Shown here in pieces: positions 32,490 to 43,090 of a DNA stretch of 64,000 nucleotides (position 1 is its first letter; each line of letters begins with the position of its first letter). The translations under genes were made by a program, and so were the position numbers. The notes beneath the pieces were generated by a model. That model was not told the origin of the DNA. It saw only the letters and a program-made list of their open reading frames with translations, and did not search any database. The DNA is from Portulaca oleracea (Eukaryota; Streptophyta; Magnoliopsida; Caryophyllales; Portulacaceae), in NCBI GenBank assembly GCA_029582165.1, contig CM055881.1, positions 15,213,594 to 15,277,593 on the forward strand. The letters run 5' to 3'.

Positions 32490-35400
32490 ATGTGCCCAGC
32501 AAATGAATCGAGGGTAAATATGGAGGGTCGAGAAGAAGAAGAAAAGGAGGAGGAAAGTTATTACCCCATTTGCGGAGAATTAATTACTGCAGTAAAAAGA
32601 ACAAGAACAAGCAGTGATGGTGAAAAAGAAGGTCTGTTTCGTGGCGTCTCCTGTAGTCTTCCGTTTACCCAGGTTGGTATCTTTATTGCCTTTTTCATGT
32701 ATTTCGTTCCGTTTTCTCTTTCTTTAGGGAGAAATTCTCCCATAGTTGAAAATTTTTTCAACTATGGTAGTTGAAATGTATAATTACCCTTAATTTTACC
32801 ATTAAAAATTAAAATTAATATATATATTCACCATAGGACTTGTTACAATAAGTAAATCTATATGTTAAGTTATAATTTTTTACAAAATTGAATATTTTTA
32901 AGGAAATTTTACCATAGTTGACTTTTTTTCAACTATCGCAGTTGAAAAGTGAAAATATCATTAATTTTACCATAAAAATTCAAAATCAATGTAGTTTGAT
33001 CAAAGTAACTTGTTACAATAATTAACCATATTTAGGTGGATATAAATCTTTTTAACAAATATGATTATGTTTTATAAATGAATGATATAAAATTTTCAAC
33101 TACCATAGTTGAAAATAAATTCAACTATGGTAGAATTTTCATTCTTTAAGTTGTTATTCTTCAGCTATTCAAAGAACAAGAAATAGTTGATATTGTTCCG
33201 GTTTTCTTTTTCCTTTTTCCCTACTCCTACCGTCCATAAATAATTTCAAATTATTCAAAGTCTATTTTACTCAATAATTTCTTATACAATACTCCCTCCG
33301 TCCCAAATTAATTGACGGAATTAAAATTTTAACACATACCAATATATAACTATAATAACTACTAAAGCTCAATTATATTTGGCTTTTCTCTCTCTAATAA
33401 ATAATATAAAATAATTAAATTAGGGGTTGGGAATAGGAAAGTGACAATTATTTTGGGACAAAATAAATTAGTTAAAGTGTCAATTAATATGGGACGGAGA
33501 GAGTAGTTAATTAAAAATTATAATTTCATACTTTTCTAATCAAAAAATTATTCGGGATACCCCAATATGTAGGGAAACTATTTTTTGTTACCCAACTCTT
33601 AATAACTCATTTCGAAATACCTTTCATTTTTTAGTTAATAATAGTTACAAAATTAAATTTTAAAAAAACGAAGTTAGCATATATATTGTGTGTTGATAAA
33701 GTCTTCACCTATTAATGGTTAGGGTTGAGGACATAGGTTTACGAGGTCTAAGGTTTGATTCCCCTTTTTCCCATTTGCCTATTACAATATACATCATGAA
33801 TCAAAGTAGGTTTTCCTTTTTTTTCAAAAAACAAAAAAAATCACTTATCAAACATAAAGTTAAAAATTGGATACCAAAGAATTTCTATTGAATTTCAATT
33901 TTGCTCATCAAGTTGGTGCTTAATAGTTTTTTCATTGTCACATGCATGTTCAATAATTTTAATTTTGAATTTACAATATTCATTTATTAAAACTTTGTCA
34001 CATGTACAATAATTTTGTAGTTTTAATTTCAAATTTTCTATGTATATCATGAATGGAAATAAGTTTCTGTTTTTGTTAGAAAACAATAGGTTTTGTATGA
34101 GATGGTAATAAAAGAATTAAGAAATAAGGATTTAGTATTGTTATGTGGTGATTTTGTCCATGCGCTTTTTCATGTTCTGATTTTTTTATTTATCATCTTG
34201 AGTCAAGTTGGTTATCATGGTCCTTTATTTATTGTATGCTATGAACTACTTTTTATCATAAACATTAAAAATAACATTTTATTAACAATTATAATATTAT
34301 ATAATGATAGATACTCCCTCCTTCTCATATAATGATAGATACTCCCTCCTTCTCATATTATTTGTGACATTAGACATAATTTCAAAAACCAAAAAAACCA
34401 CCCTTCAACATTAATTCAGCTCATTGGAAAAGTGAAAATGTTGAATAAAATGGTGAATAAAAAAGAAAAGGTGAATAAAAAAGAAAAATGGAAGAAAAAG
34501 ATGTACTCCCTCCGTTTTTTTCATATGTCATTTACAATTTTCAGTGCCAATCTTTAATCAATAATTTTTAATATAAATTTTTTATAAAAAATTATAATAT
34601 TATACTTTTTCAATAGTATTTTTTATTACGAATATAATGACATTAATTTTGTATGATGAATCATTCTACAAATTAAGATATTAACGGTCAAAGTTTTTCA
34701 TCAATATTAACGATAAGATTCATTATAAATTTAACAATATTATTACAAACTTTATCAATATTTTGTGAAGTTATAAAAGTTTTACAAAAAAGCATCACAT
34801 AACTAAAAACTTAATAAATATCAATGCATATCCTTTTTAATAACTGTGAGATTATGTTTACAACTAAATATCCTTTCTTACCAGCTTACTTTAAGGCTCC
34901 ACATTAGAAAATGTTTAAATTGGGAAATTTTATTCACAAACAGTTACGATCAGTTTAGTACTCAGAACAGTTCACTATTCTTTTATTTTCTTTATTTATT
35001 TCTCTTCCTCCCAGGTGGACAAGAAATTAATGTAAGATTAGTTAATAGCCAAAACAATAATTTTTGCCTAATTTTGGTATATAAACTAGAAGCATTTCTC
35101 AGCATGTTGTCAAACTTAGGCTGAAAGCGGATTTTTTTTGCATTTTGGACCTCGAAAGATAGAATGAATAATTTTTTGGACTCTTAGTTTTCAATGTTAA
35201 ATTTTTAGATCTTAAAGTTTATGGGCTGAATAAAAAAGACCCGTGCCCCATTCTTCTTTTTCTTTCCATGTTTGAATTTATCTCCTAATTAGTGTCAAAC
35301 TGCAGGACTAAGCTTAAAACTGATATTGAAACTATTCTGTTATTTTAATTAAAATAAAAATTTGTCAATTTATTTAAAACAGTTCACTATTCTTTTATTT

Positions 35401-38400
35401 TCTTTACTACGTATTTATTTTTCTTCCTCCCAGGGGGACAAAAAATTCATGTAAGATTAATTAATAACCAAAACATTAATTTTTGTCTAATTGTGGGATA
35501 TAAATTAGAAGCATTTCTCAGCATGTTGTTAAACCGTAGGCCGAAAGTACCTGCTTTGGTATATACTCTATTTCCCCTTATTAAGCTTCACTTTGGACAC
35601 TTTGATTGGATTGCTAATCACTTGCTCTATTTTTAATATCAAAATCTAAGTTTTCCATGTCAGCTTCACGCTCAACTTGATTGGTTAACAAATTTTTTTT
35701 TATTTTTATAGCAAATTAGTCAACGTTTCATTTGCTGTGATATATATATTTTTTTAAAAAAAGTTGGATTGTAGTGAGCAAAATTATAGGAATTAAGGAT
35801 TATAGTAAACCGAACTTTAAAATTATATCATATTAAGCTAAATTATTAAATTTTTAGATTTTTATGGACCATTATCAGATTTACAATTCAATATACGAGA
35901 GTTAATTTGGATTACTACAATTCAATATATATATGATAGTGTAAAATACTACATGCTTATATATAATAGTTTGGACTCCTAGGATCCAATATATTATATT
36001 TGAGATTACAATAATACAAGTGTCAAGTAGGAAAACCACCATACTTTCCTGTCATGTAGGAGAATCTAATCGCAGTGCACAGAAATTCTAAGATTCAACA
36101 ATTCAACTTACTGTGATATAATTAAAAAGTTTGATTTACTATTATTCCAATCATATATATAATTTGACTTACTGCAATCTAATTAATCTTCTTTTTTTTT
36201 TAGAAGAGGTGTTCATCTTGGTTAACAACAATAAATAAAAATATCTCTTGAAGAATCCAAATACTAGAACACTTAGAAAATTAAAGTAAGCTGAACCATG
36301 TTCTCTTCTAATCTCTCTATCACTGAAGTGAGTTTTCTTTTTTATTTTAATTGTTGTTAAGATATTAATCCTGGAAAAGCAAAAAGGTTAACTCAATTAA
36401 ATTAGTTAAAATTTCTAATGTATAGTCAATCAAGATAAAGAATAGCTAAAGATAAATACTGTTTTTAAAAAGTTCAGCAAAAGATCCTCCCTTTCTAGGT
36501 GTTAGTAATTTTTTTTTTCATATGCTCTAGAGCAAATACAATGATAATCCCATTTTTTGGATTGTTAGTGGGGGTTTACCCTTTCCACATCACACATAAT
36601 TCCTATTTTTCGAAACTCTATTTCATTTATTCTACACCAATAGGAACTCATTCTTACTTTTTACATTAAAATAAAATTTTCACATCACCCATAATTCCTA
36701 CTTTTCACATTAAAAAAAAAAGAAAAAAGAAAAAGGGGTAATGAAATTTCAAGTGGTGACAACTTGACACAACTTTCCAGACAAAAAAAAAAGAAAAATG
36801 GTTAAAGCAACGAACACTACAGTGTTCCAATTTTGTGATCCCTCATTTTTCATTCTCCCTTGTATCAAAACTTGGGATTGCGACACATGTTCCAAAACAC
36901 AAAAAGTGTCGCTGCATATGGTCTTATATTTATCTTTGTATTTTAAACCTCAAAAGTAGATTTTTTACTAAAGATCCTCCCTTTATAGGCATTATCAAAT
37001 TTTCCATATGTTTTAAATCTATCTTTGTATTTTAACCCACCAAGCTATATAGATTACTAACTTTCACTATAATTTATGAGTCGTTTTAGTTGTTTGAACT
37101 GACAGAATTATGAATGCTTGAAGCCAAAGAATTTGAATGACTTCTACTGTCAGTTGTTTGTTTTGTGCTTTCAATTTTACTCTTTAAAAGACAAAAGTAG
37201 GCCTCCTAATAAAAAAGTAGGAATTATGGCTATTAACCAGTTTGAATTTTGTTTAAATCACTCTAAAATTTATATTTATGCATAATTATATTGTTATAAA
37301 TATATGTTTTATTTTTTTTTTAAGGGTTGTACAACTCATAGATTATATAAAATCTATTCTAGGTTTATGTTTTTTTTCATAAATATAGAATTATATGTAA
37401 AATGTGTATTCTCTATAATAGTTGATATGATTAACTATGACTAATACCTTCTGACGTTGTCAATAATTATGACACTCTTAGGGCCTGTTTGTTTTGGGGT
37501 TATAGGAGATAAATAACCTCTCATACCCTTGTTTGAATAAATAAATATATAGGAGGGGAGGGGAAGGGAGGGGAACCGTTCACCTCCATTCCCCTCCATT
37601 AGCCCCCTTTTCATTAAGGAAAATGATAAAAGTCTTGTGCAAGACATCTATTATGTGTCTTGTCACTGTAGGAAAAGACATTTAAGGAGTGTCTTGGGGC
37701 AAGACACTTATCATCACCCTTTCATTAACCCCCAATATGAGGGTTAACGGAGGGGAAGTGAACTCATCATAATTAAAAAAGAAGAAAAAAATTTTATTAA
37801 TATAATAAACTACTTGATTTTTCTCCTTTTTCCCTCCTTCCCTCCCTCCCTTTTCTAATCCAAACATAACAATTAACCGTTTTTTACCCCTTATTCCCCT
37901 CCACTTATAATCCAAACAAGATAGAAATAAATCATCTCCCTTTCCCTCCCCTCCCCTCTAATACCCTCCCCTCCCCCTCTAATAACCAAACAGAGTGACT
38001 TAGAATAATTTGACGCAGGTAGCAGAGGACCTGAAATCTCTAGGGAAGATTGTTTTTCCGGTGACGACAACCACCCTATTACTCCACTCGAAGTCGGTGA
38101 TTTCGATGCTGTTTCTCGGGCACCTAGGCAACGCGGCCCTTGCAGGCGGCTCCTTAGCCATGAGCTTTGCCAATGTGACAGGATTCTCAGTCATAAAGGG
38201 CCTGAGCATGGGGATGGAACCCATTTGTTGCCAAGCTTATGGTGCAAAGAAACTTACTGTCATCAGCCAGACATTCCAAAGAACTCTCTGCATGCTTCTC
38301 CTGGCAGCCATTGGCATCTCTCTTCTCTGGCTCAACATAGAGCCCATACTATTACTCTTAGGTCAAGATCCCGACATCGTACAAGTCGGAAAAATATACC

Positions 38401-39410
38401 TGACATTCTCAATTCCTGAACTCATAGCACAAGTTCATCTTCACCCACTAAGGTCTTTTCTAAGAACACAATGCATTACAAAACCACTGACTATTTCCAC
38501 CATGCTATGTTTGGCATTTCATCTACCCATCAACTACTTTCTTGTGGTGTATTTGGGCTTGGGAGTAAAAGGGGTTGCTTTGGCTTCTGCTAGTAACACA
38601 ATCAACCTTGATTTATGCATTCTGATCTACCTCTTTTTCTCCAACAAGATGGAGGTGAAGCCTTGGGATGGTATCACATTTGTCTCCCCATTTCAAGGGT
38701 GGAGAGTTGTGTTAAGTTTAGCACTGCCTAGTCTATTGTCTGTCTGCTTGGAATGGTGGTGGTACGAAATCATGCTGTTTCTCTGTGGTCTACTGCAAAA
38801 CCCTAAATCGAGCATCGCGGCCATGGGGATACTCATCCAGACCACAGGGCTACTCTACGTCTTCCCGTATGCTCTCAGCATAGGGATCTCAACTAGGGTT
38901 GGTCACGAACTCGGGGCGGGTCAACCCAACGGGGCGAAACGAACGGCAACCCTAGGGCTTGTTCTAGGGCTTCTTCTAGGGTTATCTGCCTTCACTTTCA
39001 CTGTCCTAGTGAGGTCTGTTTGGGGGAAGATGTATACCTCAGAAACAGACGTCCTTGCATTGGTTTCCGTTGCGTTGCCGGTTTTAGGGTTTTGTGAGAT
39101 CGGAAACTGCCCCCAAACGGCCGCCTGCGGGGTGCTGACTGGATCCGCCAGGACTCAGCTCGGAGCCAAGATAAACTTCATGGCGTTTTACGTTGTAGGG
39201 TTGCCGGTTGCAGTGGTTGTAGGGTTTGTGTTTAGGGTTGGGTTTGTAGGGTTGTGGTTAGGGTTGTCCGCGGCGCAGGCGGCGTGTGTGGGGATGATGG
39301 TGTTTGTGGTCGTCAGGACGGATTGGAAGGATCAGGCCAAGAGGTCCGAGGATTTGACCAGGAGGAGTAGTGATGGAAGGGATGAGTTGGAAACTGGGTT
39401 GTTGTCTTGA
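32490..39410 (+). CDS. MATE efflux transporter (DETOXIFICATION family), two coding exons
   Basis: Exon 1 is 32490-32672 (61 codons, MCPANESRVN to SLPFTQ) and exon 2 is 38019-39410 (463 codons plus stop), joined in phase 0 across CAG/GTTGGT and GACGCAG/GTAGCA. The 524-residue product fits plant MATE length. Family landmarks: SMGMEPICCQAYGAK at 124-138, PLRSFLRTQCITKP at 204-217, LEWWWYEIM at 305-313, GISTRVGHELGAGQPNGAKR at 350-369 and GVLTGSARTQLGAKIN at 432-447; about twelve hydrophobic segments, acidic N-terminal tail, hydrophilic C-tail. The short MC-type N-terminus suggests the DTX48-DTX56 group; the exact member cannot be told. MATE proteins export organic compounds, often hormones or secondary metabolites, using H+ or Na+ gradients; substrate unknown. 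Using only exon 2 would leave no ATG start. No stops or frame breaks: probably functional. Confidence 0.93.
32729..33141. mobile_element. MITE made of repeated CCATAGTTGAA hairpins
   Basis: The ends GAAATTCTCCCATAGTTGAA and (minus strand) GAAAATTCTACCATAGTTGAA are inverted, and a third copy of the unit lies at 32910-32950. Each unit folds on itself through TTCAACTATGGTAGTTGAA. Flanks TTCTTTAGG and TTCTTTAAG may be a 9-bp target duplication with one mismatch. Confidence 0.6.
33292..33503. mobile_element. Stowaway MITE
   Basis: TA on both sides, CTCCCTCCGTCCCAAATTAA at the left and its inverted partner TTAATATGGGACGGAGAGAG at the right; 212 bp. Confidence 0.88.
33690..33840 (+). repeat. possible SINE-like fragment
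   Basis: AAGGTTTGATTCC (33760s) resembles a tRNA-type B box and an A-rich tail follows at 33825, but no clear A box or target duplication was found. Confidence 0.22.
34312..34358. repeat. duplicated Stowaway end
   Basis: ACTCCCTCCTTCTCATAT occurs twice in tandem, 27 bp apart, probably an unequal duplication of a MITE terminus. Another lone terminus TACTCCCTCCGTTTTTTTC begins at 34504. Confidence 0.65.
34964..35128 (+). repeat. 165-bp repeat, copy 1
   Basis: Begins AACAGTTCACTATTC, includes CTTCCTCCCAGG-GGACAA and AGAAGCATTTCTCAGCATG, and ends near GGCTGAAAG. It matches 35379-35548 at roughly 85-90% by eye. Confidence 0.85.
35379..35548 (+). repeat. 165-bp repeat, copy 2
   Basis: Direct repeat of 34964-35128, with a small insertion (TACGTAT) and several substitutions. 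The flanks are unrelated, so the duplication is limited to this segment. Confidence 0.85.
35549..37480. other. AT-rich part of the MATE intron
   Basis: No coding signal. Short copies of AAAGATCCTCCCTTT with flanking sequence occur at 36481 and 36971. Confidence 0.55.
37481..37999. mobile_element. Harbinger/Tourist MITE abutting the MATE acceptor
   Basis: Flanked by TTA (37478-37480 and 38000-38002). Left GGGCCTGTTTGTTTTGGGG and right end read on the minus strand GTCACTCTGTTTGGTTATTAG are related inverted ends; GGGGAGGGG-rich and CCCCTCCCC-rich sub-termini face each other. It ends 19 bp before exon 2, so its right CCCTCCCC arm (37936-37983) is the pyrimidine tract of the acceptor. Confidence 0.82.
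37618..37716. mobile_element. small palindromic insertion inside the Harbinger MITE
   Basis: AATGATAAAAGTCTTG and its inverted partner CAAGACACTTATCATC bound about 99 bp. CCTTTTCATTAA (about 37606-37617) and CCCTTTCATTAA (37717-37728) flank it as a direct repeat. Family unknown. Confidence 0.5.
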
Positions 39411-39430
39411 GCTTTGAGAACAAGCTTGTA

Positions 39431-39644
39431 CTACCTCCGTCTCTAAATGAATGTCAATTTGACTAAATTTTGTTCGTTAATTACTTACAAATTATAATGA
39501 GTTATAATATGAAATTAACACCGTTACAAAGATATTGTACTAAAAATTACAATGATGTTAATTTTATATTGTAATTTATTATAATTTAGGAGTAATCAAT
39601 GGTTAAAATTTAGTTAATTGACACTTATTTAAGGAAAGAGGGAG
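39431..39644. mobile_element. Stowaway MITE downstream of MATE
   Basis: Starts after TA as CTACCTCCGTCTCTAAATGA, 20 bp after the MATE stop codon, and ends GAAAGAGGGAG. The two arms are nearly complete inverted repeats around 39535. It may lie in the MATE 3'UTR. Confidence 0.8.
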
Positions 39645-39707
39645 TGTACATGAGATTGAATTGAACAAAGGAAATTGTGGACAAGTAAGTACTTGTGATC
39701 ACTCCCT

Positions 39708-39746
39708 ATTGTTTGTTTGTTTGTTTGTTTGTTTGTTTTTTTTTGA
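39708..39746. repeat. (GTTT)n microsatellite
   Basis: Seven GTTT units and a T run, seen directly. Confidence 0.9.
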
Positions 39747-40301
39747 GTGAATGAATGTATATGCAGCGGTTACTGGTTAGAGCCAAGGACTAAATGAGTA
39801 TGTCAAAGGCTGGTATATTCATGGTTTCATTAACCATTTTTGTACAGGGAAACAGAGCTTCAAAATTATGTATTTTATATAAAAATTATTTGGATTTATA
39901 CCAAACAAGGATACTTACTTTATTCTTCGGCATTTGTCATCATGGGAATTGTGCAGTAAATTATAAAATTTTTGACTGCAAATTTCGTAATATACATAGT
40001 GACTTATCATATAAATCTAGTATTGTTATGTTAATAGTGAAAAGTACTCAATTTATGACATTGGAAGCTAAGGAAGACTAAAGTTAGCTAATAAAAAGTC
40101 AAAGAAGTTTATGATAAATTTCTCTTGTATTTATTCAGCAGCTGAAAATTTTCAATTTCAGTGATTGAGTATCAAAACGATGGATTTTCAAGTGGGTGAT
40201 GATGTGAGTCTTGCTTTAAGATATTTTTTATCTGTTTTGCTCTTCATTAAATTTGTATTTTTTAATAGTTTTTGACACAATTAGTTTAGTAGTAAGTATT
40301 A

Positions 40302-40519
40302 CTACCTCCATCCCTAAATAATAATTGTCTAGTTGACTAAAATTTGACCATTGGTTACTCACAAATTGCAATGAGTTACAATATGAAATTATTATCATTA
40401 AAAAGATATAGTACTAAAAATTACAATAATATTAATTTTATATTGTAACTCATTGTAATTTGTGAGTAATCAACGGTCAAAATTTAGTCAAATGGACAAT
40501 TATTTAGGGACGGAGGTAG
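40302..40519. mobile_element. Stowaway MITE
   Basis: Flanked by TA; CTACCTCCATCCCTAAATAA pairs with TTATTTAGGGACGGAGGTAG. The arms are complementary over most of the 218 bp. Confidence 0.9.
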
Positions 40520-40521
40520 TA

Positions 40522-41957
40522 ATTATCAACTATAAGAAGCTTGAGATGCGTAGGTTGCGTCAATGAACACAAATGATATTCTAGTCAAGTCATCAACCCC
40601 TCTTGTGAAAATTATTTTCATAGTCCTAGTTCTCAAAAAAAAAAAAAAAACACGAGAGGGCCACCAACAGCATGCACTGGCAGATCTATGGGTCTCCCGA
40701 CGGTGGCCACGGTCACTGTTAACGTAAAAAAAAAATGTTAGTATAATTTGGAATAAAAATTATGAATTTTATGATAACAATGTATAGGACATCCTTAATT
40801 AGAAGGTCGAGATTCACCACTTACAGCATGACTTGACAGTCTAAGAATGGTGTACAGTAGTTGACGAGCCAAAGAGGTTTAACCCACACAATTTACCACC
40901 TTCAATTTTTGTCCACATTCCCATTCCCTTCCCAAAAGACCACACAAAGAAAAGGGAGACGAAGACAAACATTTTGTAGTTATCGCAAATCGCATTCCCA
41001 AGTATCAAACTTTTAGTTCAACCATCCTCATTTTTAACGCATGCAAATAACGATGTGAACCGCATAAATTTTTGAGAGAATAATAATTTTTGTCTACTTG
41101 GGTCTGCCATAAATATTGTTTATTCAGACTTAAGTTTTGAAATTGAAAGAACCCTAGAAGGGGGGGGGGGGGGGGAGGGATGAATAAGGTTATAAAAATT
41201 TCTGCACAAATACTCACTGGTAATGGACGTTAGGGTTTTAATCTTTTCAAATTAAGATTCATCTTTATGCAAACCATAATAAACAGAAATAAAGGACAAT
41301 AAAGAGATAGCCGAATAACCTCCTTTATTTCTGTGGAATAGAATGCTGACAGAATATGAACTTTCCTAAGGTAAACATCCTTAGGTTTACAAACAAAGTG
41401 TCGAGCACTTCGAACAAGATTTCTGGAAAACACACACCAACAACTGTTTTGGTGCAAACACCAATCGATCTTAAGTCCGTCTAGGAATCGATTACAAAAG
41501 CACAAATCAAAACCTAAGTCCGTTAAGGAATTGATTTCACTCAAACAAAATCCTCACAAAAATCACTTCTTTCTACTCGAAGAAAGAACACAAAAACATA
41601 GCACCCTCTGTTTTTCACACACACCTGATTTCTTTCGTGGAATCGTTGAATATTATCAATCTTCAATGTCTTCTATTTGTAGTCTTGATCGGCTGGTAAG
41701 AGACGTTGTAGATTTGATTCTTTCCTTCTTCATACTCCTTCCAAGATGCTTGATTTGCTTTCCTTTTTTCGCGATTCTATGGGAGTTGCAATCTTTTCTT
41801 CTCTCCAAATTCTTCATTGATTATTTCCTACAAATTGGATAGTTGGAATCAATTAGTCTGATTAGAATTATGGATAGAAAAAGCAGATATTTCTTTTCCA
41901 GAAATCTTCCTTGTTTTGTCTGCTCGTATTTGCCTTTCACGTCAAAGCTTCTCGCCT
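40522..41957. other. gene-free; homopolymers
   Basis: Contains an A16 run at about 40636 and a G15 run at about 41160-41175. Overlapping open frames at 41230-41842 show no recognised motif; low-complexity LTR leader is possible. Confidence 0.5.
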
Positions 41958-42046
41958 AGGGTGAATGACCTTATGATGCCTTGGGTGAACGTCCTTATGA
42001 TGCCTTGGGTGAACGACCTTATGATGCCCTAGGTGAATGTCCCTCT
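41958..42046. repeat. 24-bp tandem repeat, about 3.5 copies
   Basis: Unit GGTGAACGACCTTATGATGC with small changes, ending GGTGAATGTCCCTC. Confidence 0.88.
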
Positions 42047-42169
42047 GTCTTCTTTGAGATTTCTTTCCAAACGCATCATATCTTTTCTGGCTATTCGAAT
42101 TTTGGCTTTCATTTAAAACAGATCCAGTCGCCAAGATCCTTGAGCTTGGGTCTGTCAACGTCCTTGAGG

Positions 42170-42734
42170 GGTTCTAACATAAATAAATAATTATTTTCCG
42201 TATTGATATTGTTTGGGCTTCAAGCAGTTAATTTTGACTAGAAGACTATTCTACGTCTACTTGGGTTTGCTACTTGGGTTTGCCACACGTTATTCAATCT
42301 AGTTTGGTTCAAATTTTATGTGCCTCTAAAGTACCCTTATGGGATCTCTCTTTTTTATTCCACTTTGAGAGATTTTATTTATGAGATTGTAATCTCTCTT
42401 TTATCTCGTTATCCTTATTCCTTTGAGATATGTCTACCCCCCTGTGCTATAAAATGTTTGAGATCTTTCCTTCTTGATCTCGTCATGTTATGCAACCTTT
42501 TGAGGTACCCTTTCTAATCTCTCCTTATTAAATTGGATTTTATCTTGCCTCCCATGGTTGTTTACCACTTTCGATTTCCATGTAAATCATGTGTCTTCAT
42601 CACTACTACATTGTTTTTGTTTATTTTCTCAATATCTACATATCTTGTTTGCTTCCAGATACAATATATTAGATCCGTTCAATCTGGATCTAATCCCTAA
42701 CAAGATATTTCATATCTGAATTTCGATCATAACA
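42170..42734 (+). mobile_element. copia-type LTR, family D, with primer site
   Basis: The right end CCTAACAAG leads to a classical primer site AGTGGTATCAGAGCC (42735-42749). Body motifs: GAAGACTATTCTA, GTGCCTCTAAAGTACCC, ATTTCCATGTAAATCATG. A related copy lies at 53390-53888, and an inverted fragment at 42885-43090. The left boundary is approximate. A short internal piece (42750-42884) follows, then the inverted copy, so coding sequence is missing. Confidence 0.7.
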
Positions 42735-42884
42735 AGTGGTATCAGAGCCGATTGCAACCAAGTTTATTAGATTTGGATTCAAGCAGGTTCAATCAGATTC
42801 AGATTCCTGCAAAGTTGGGTTCAATTAAGAGCATATTTTGAGATGTTTTCTAGAAGATCAATCTTTCAAAACTGTTCTCACACC

Positions 42885-43090
42885 TGGCGGTTTTGATTGC
42901 CTTATGAGATCTCTCATATGATCTTAAAGTGGAATAGAAAAGGGAGATCTCATAAGAGTGCCTTAGAGACACATAATTTGGCAACACCAAACTAGGTTGA
43001 ATAACCTAGTATTTATAGCAAACCCAGGTAGATGTAGAATAGTTTTCTAGCCGAAATCAACTGCTTAGATCCCAAGTAGTATCAATAAGG
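42885..43090 (-). mobile_element. inverted family D LTR fragment, left part
   Basis: Reverse complement of about 42190-42365: GATCTCTCATATGAT-TTAAAGTGGAATA, GGCACATAATTTG-like sequence, AACCTAGT, CAAACCCA-GTAGA. It is interrupted at 43090 by the gypsy element and continues at 51099. Confidence 0.75.

Larger units (their letters stand above)
32673..38018 (+). other. 5.3-kb MATE intron packed with MITEs
   Basis: Phase-0 intron, donor GTTGGTATC, acceptor TTTGACGCAG. It contains hairpin MITE 32729-33141, Stowaway 33292-33503, Stowaway-like fragments at 34312-34350 and 34505, a duplicated 165-bp segment, and Harbinger MITE 37481-37999. Without them the intron would be about half as long or less. 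Confidence 0.85.

Noticed and set aside
32561..32761. 66-codon minus-strand frame
   Set aside because: Antisense to MATE exon 1.
33750..33775. tRNA-like B box
   Set aside because: No cloverleaf or A box at proper distance; kept only as a weak SINE-like note.
37441..38224. Minus-strand open frames beside and inside the MATE exon
   Set aside because: They read pyrimidine-rich MITE sequence or the antisense of the MATE exon.
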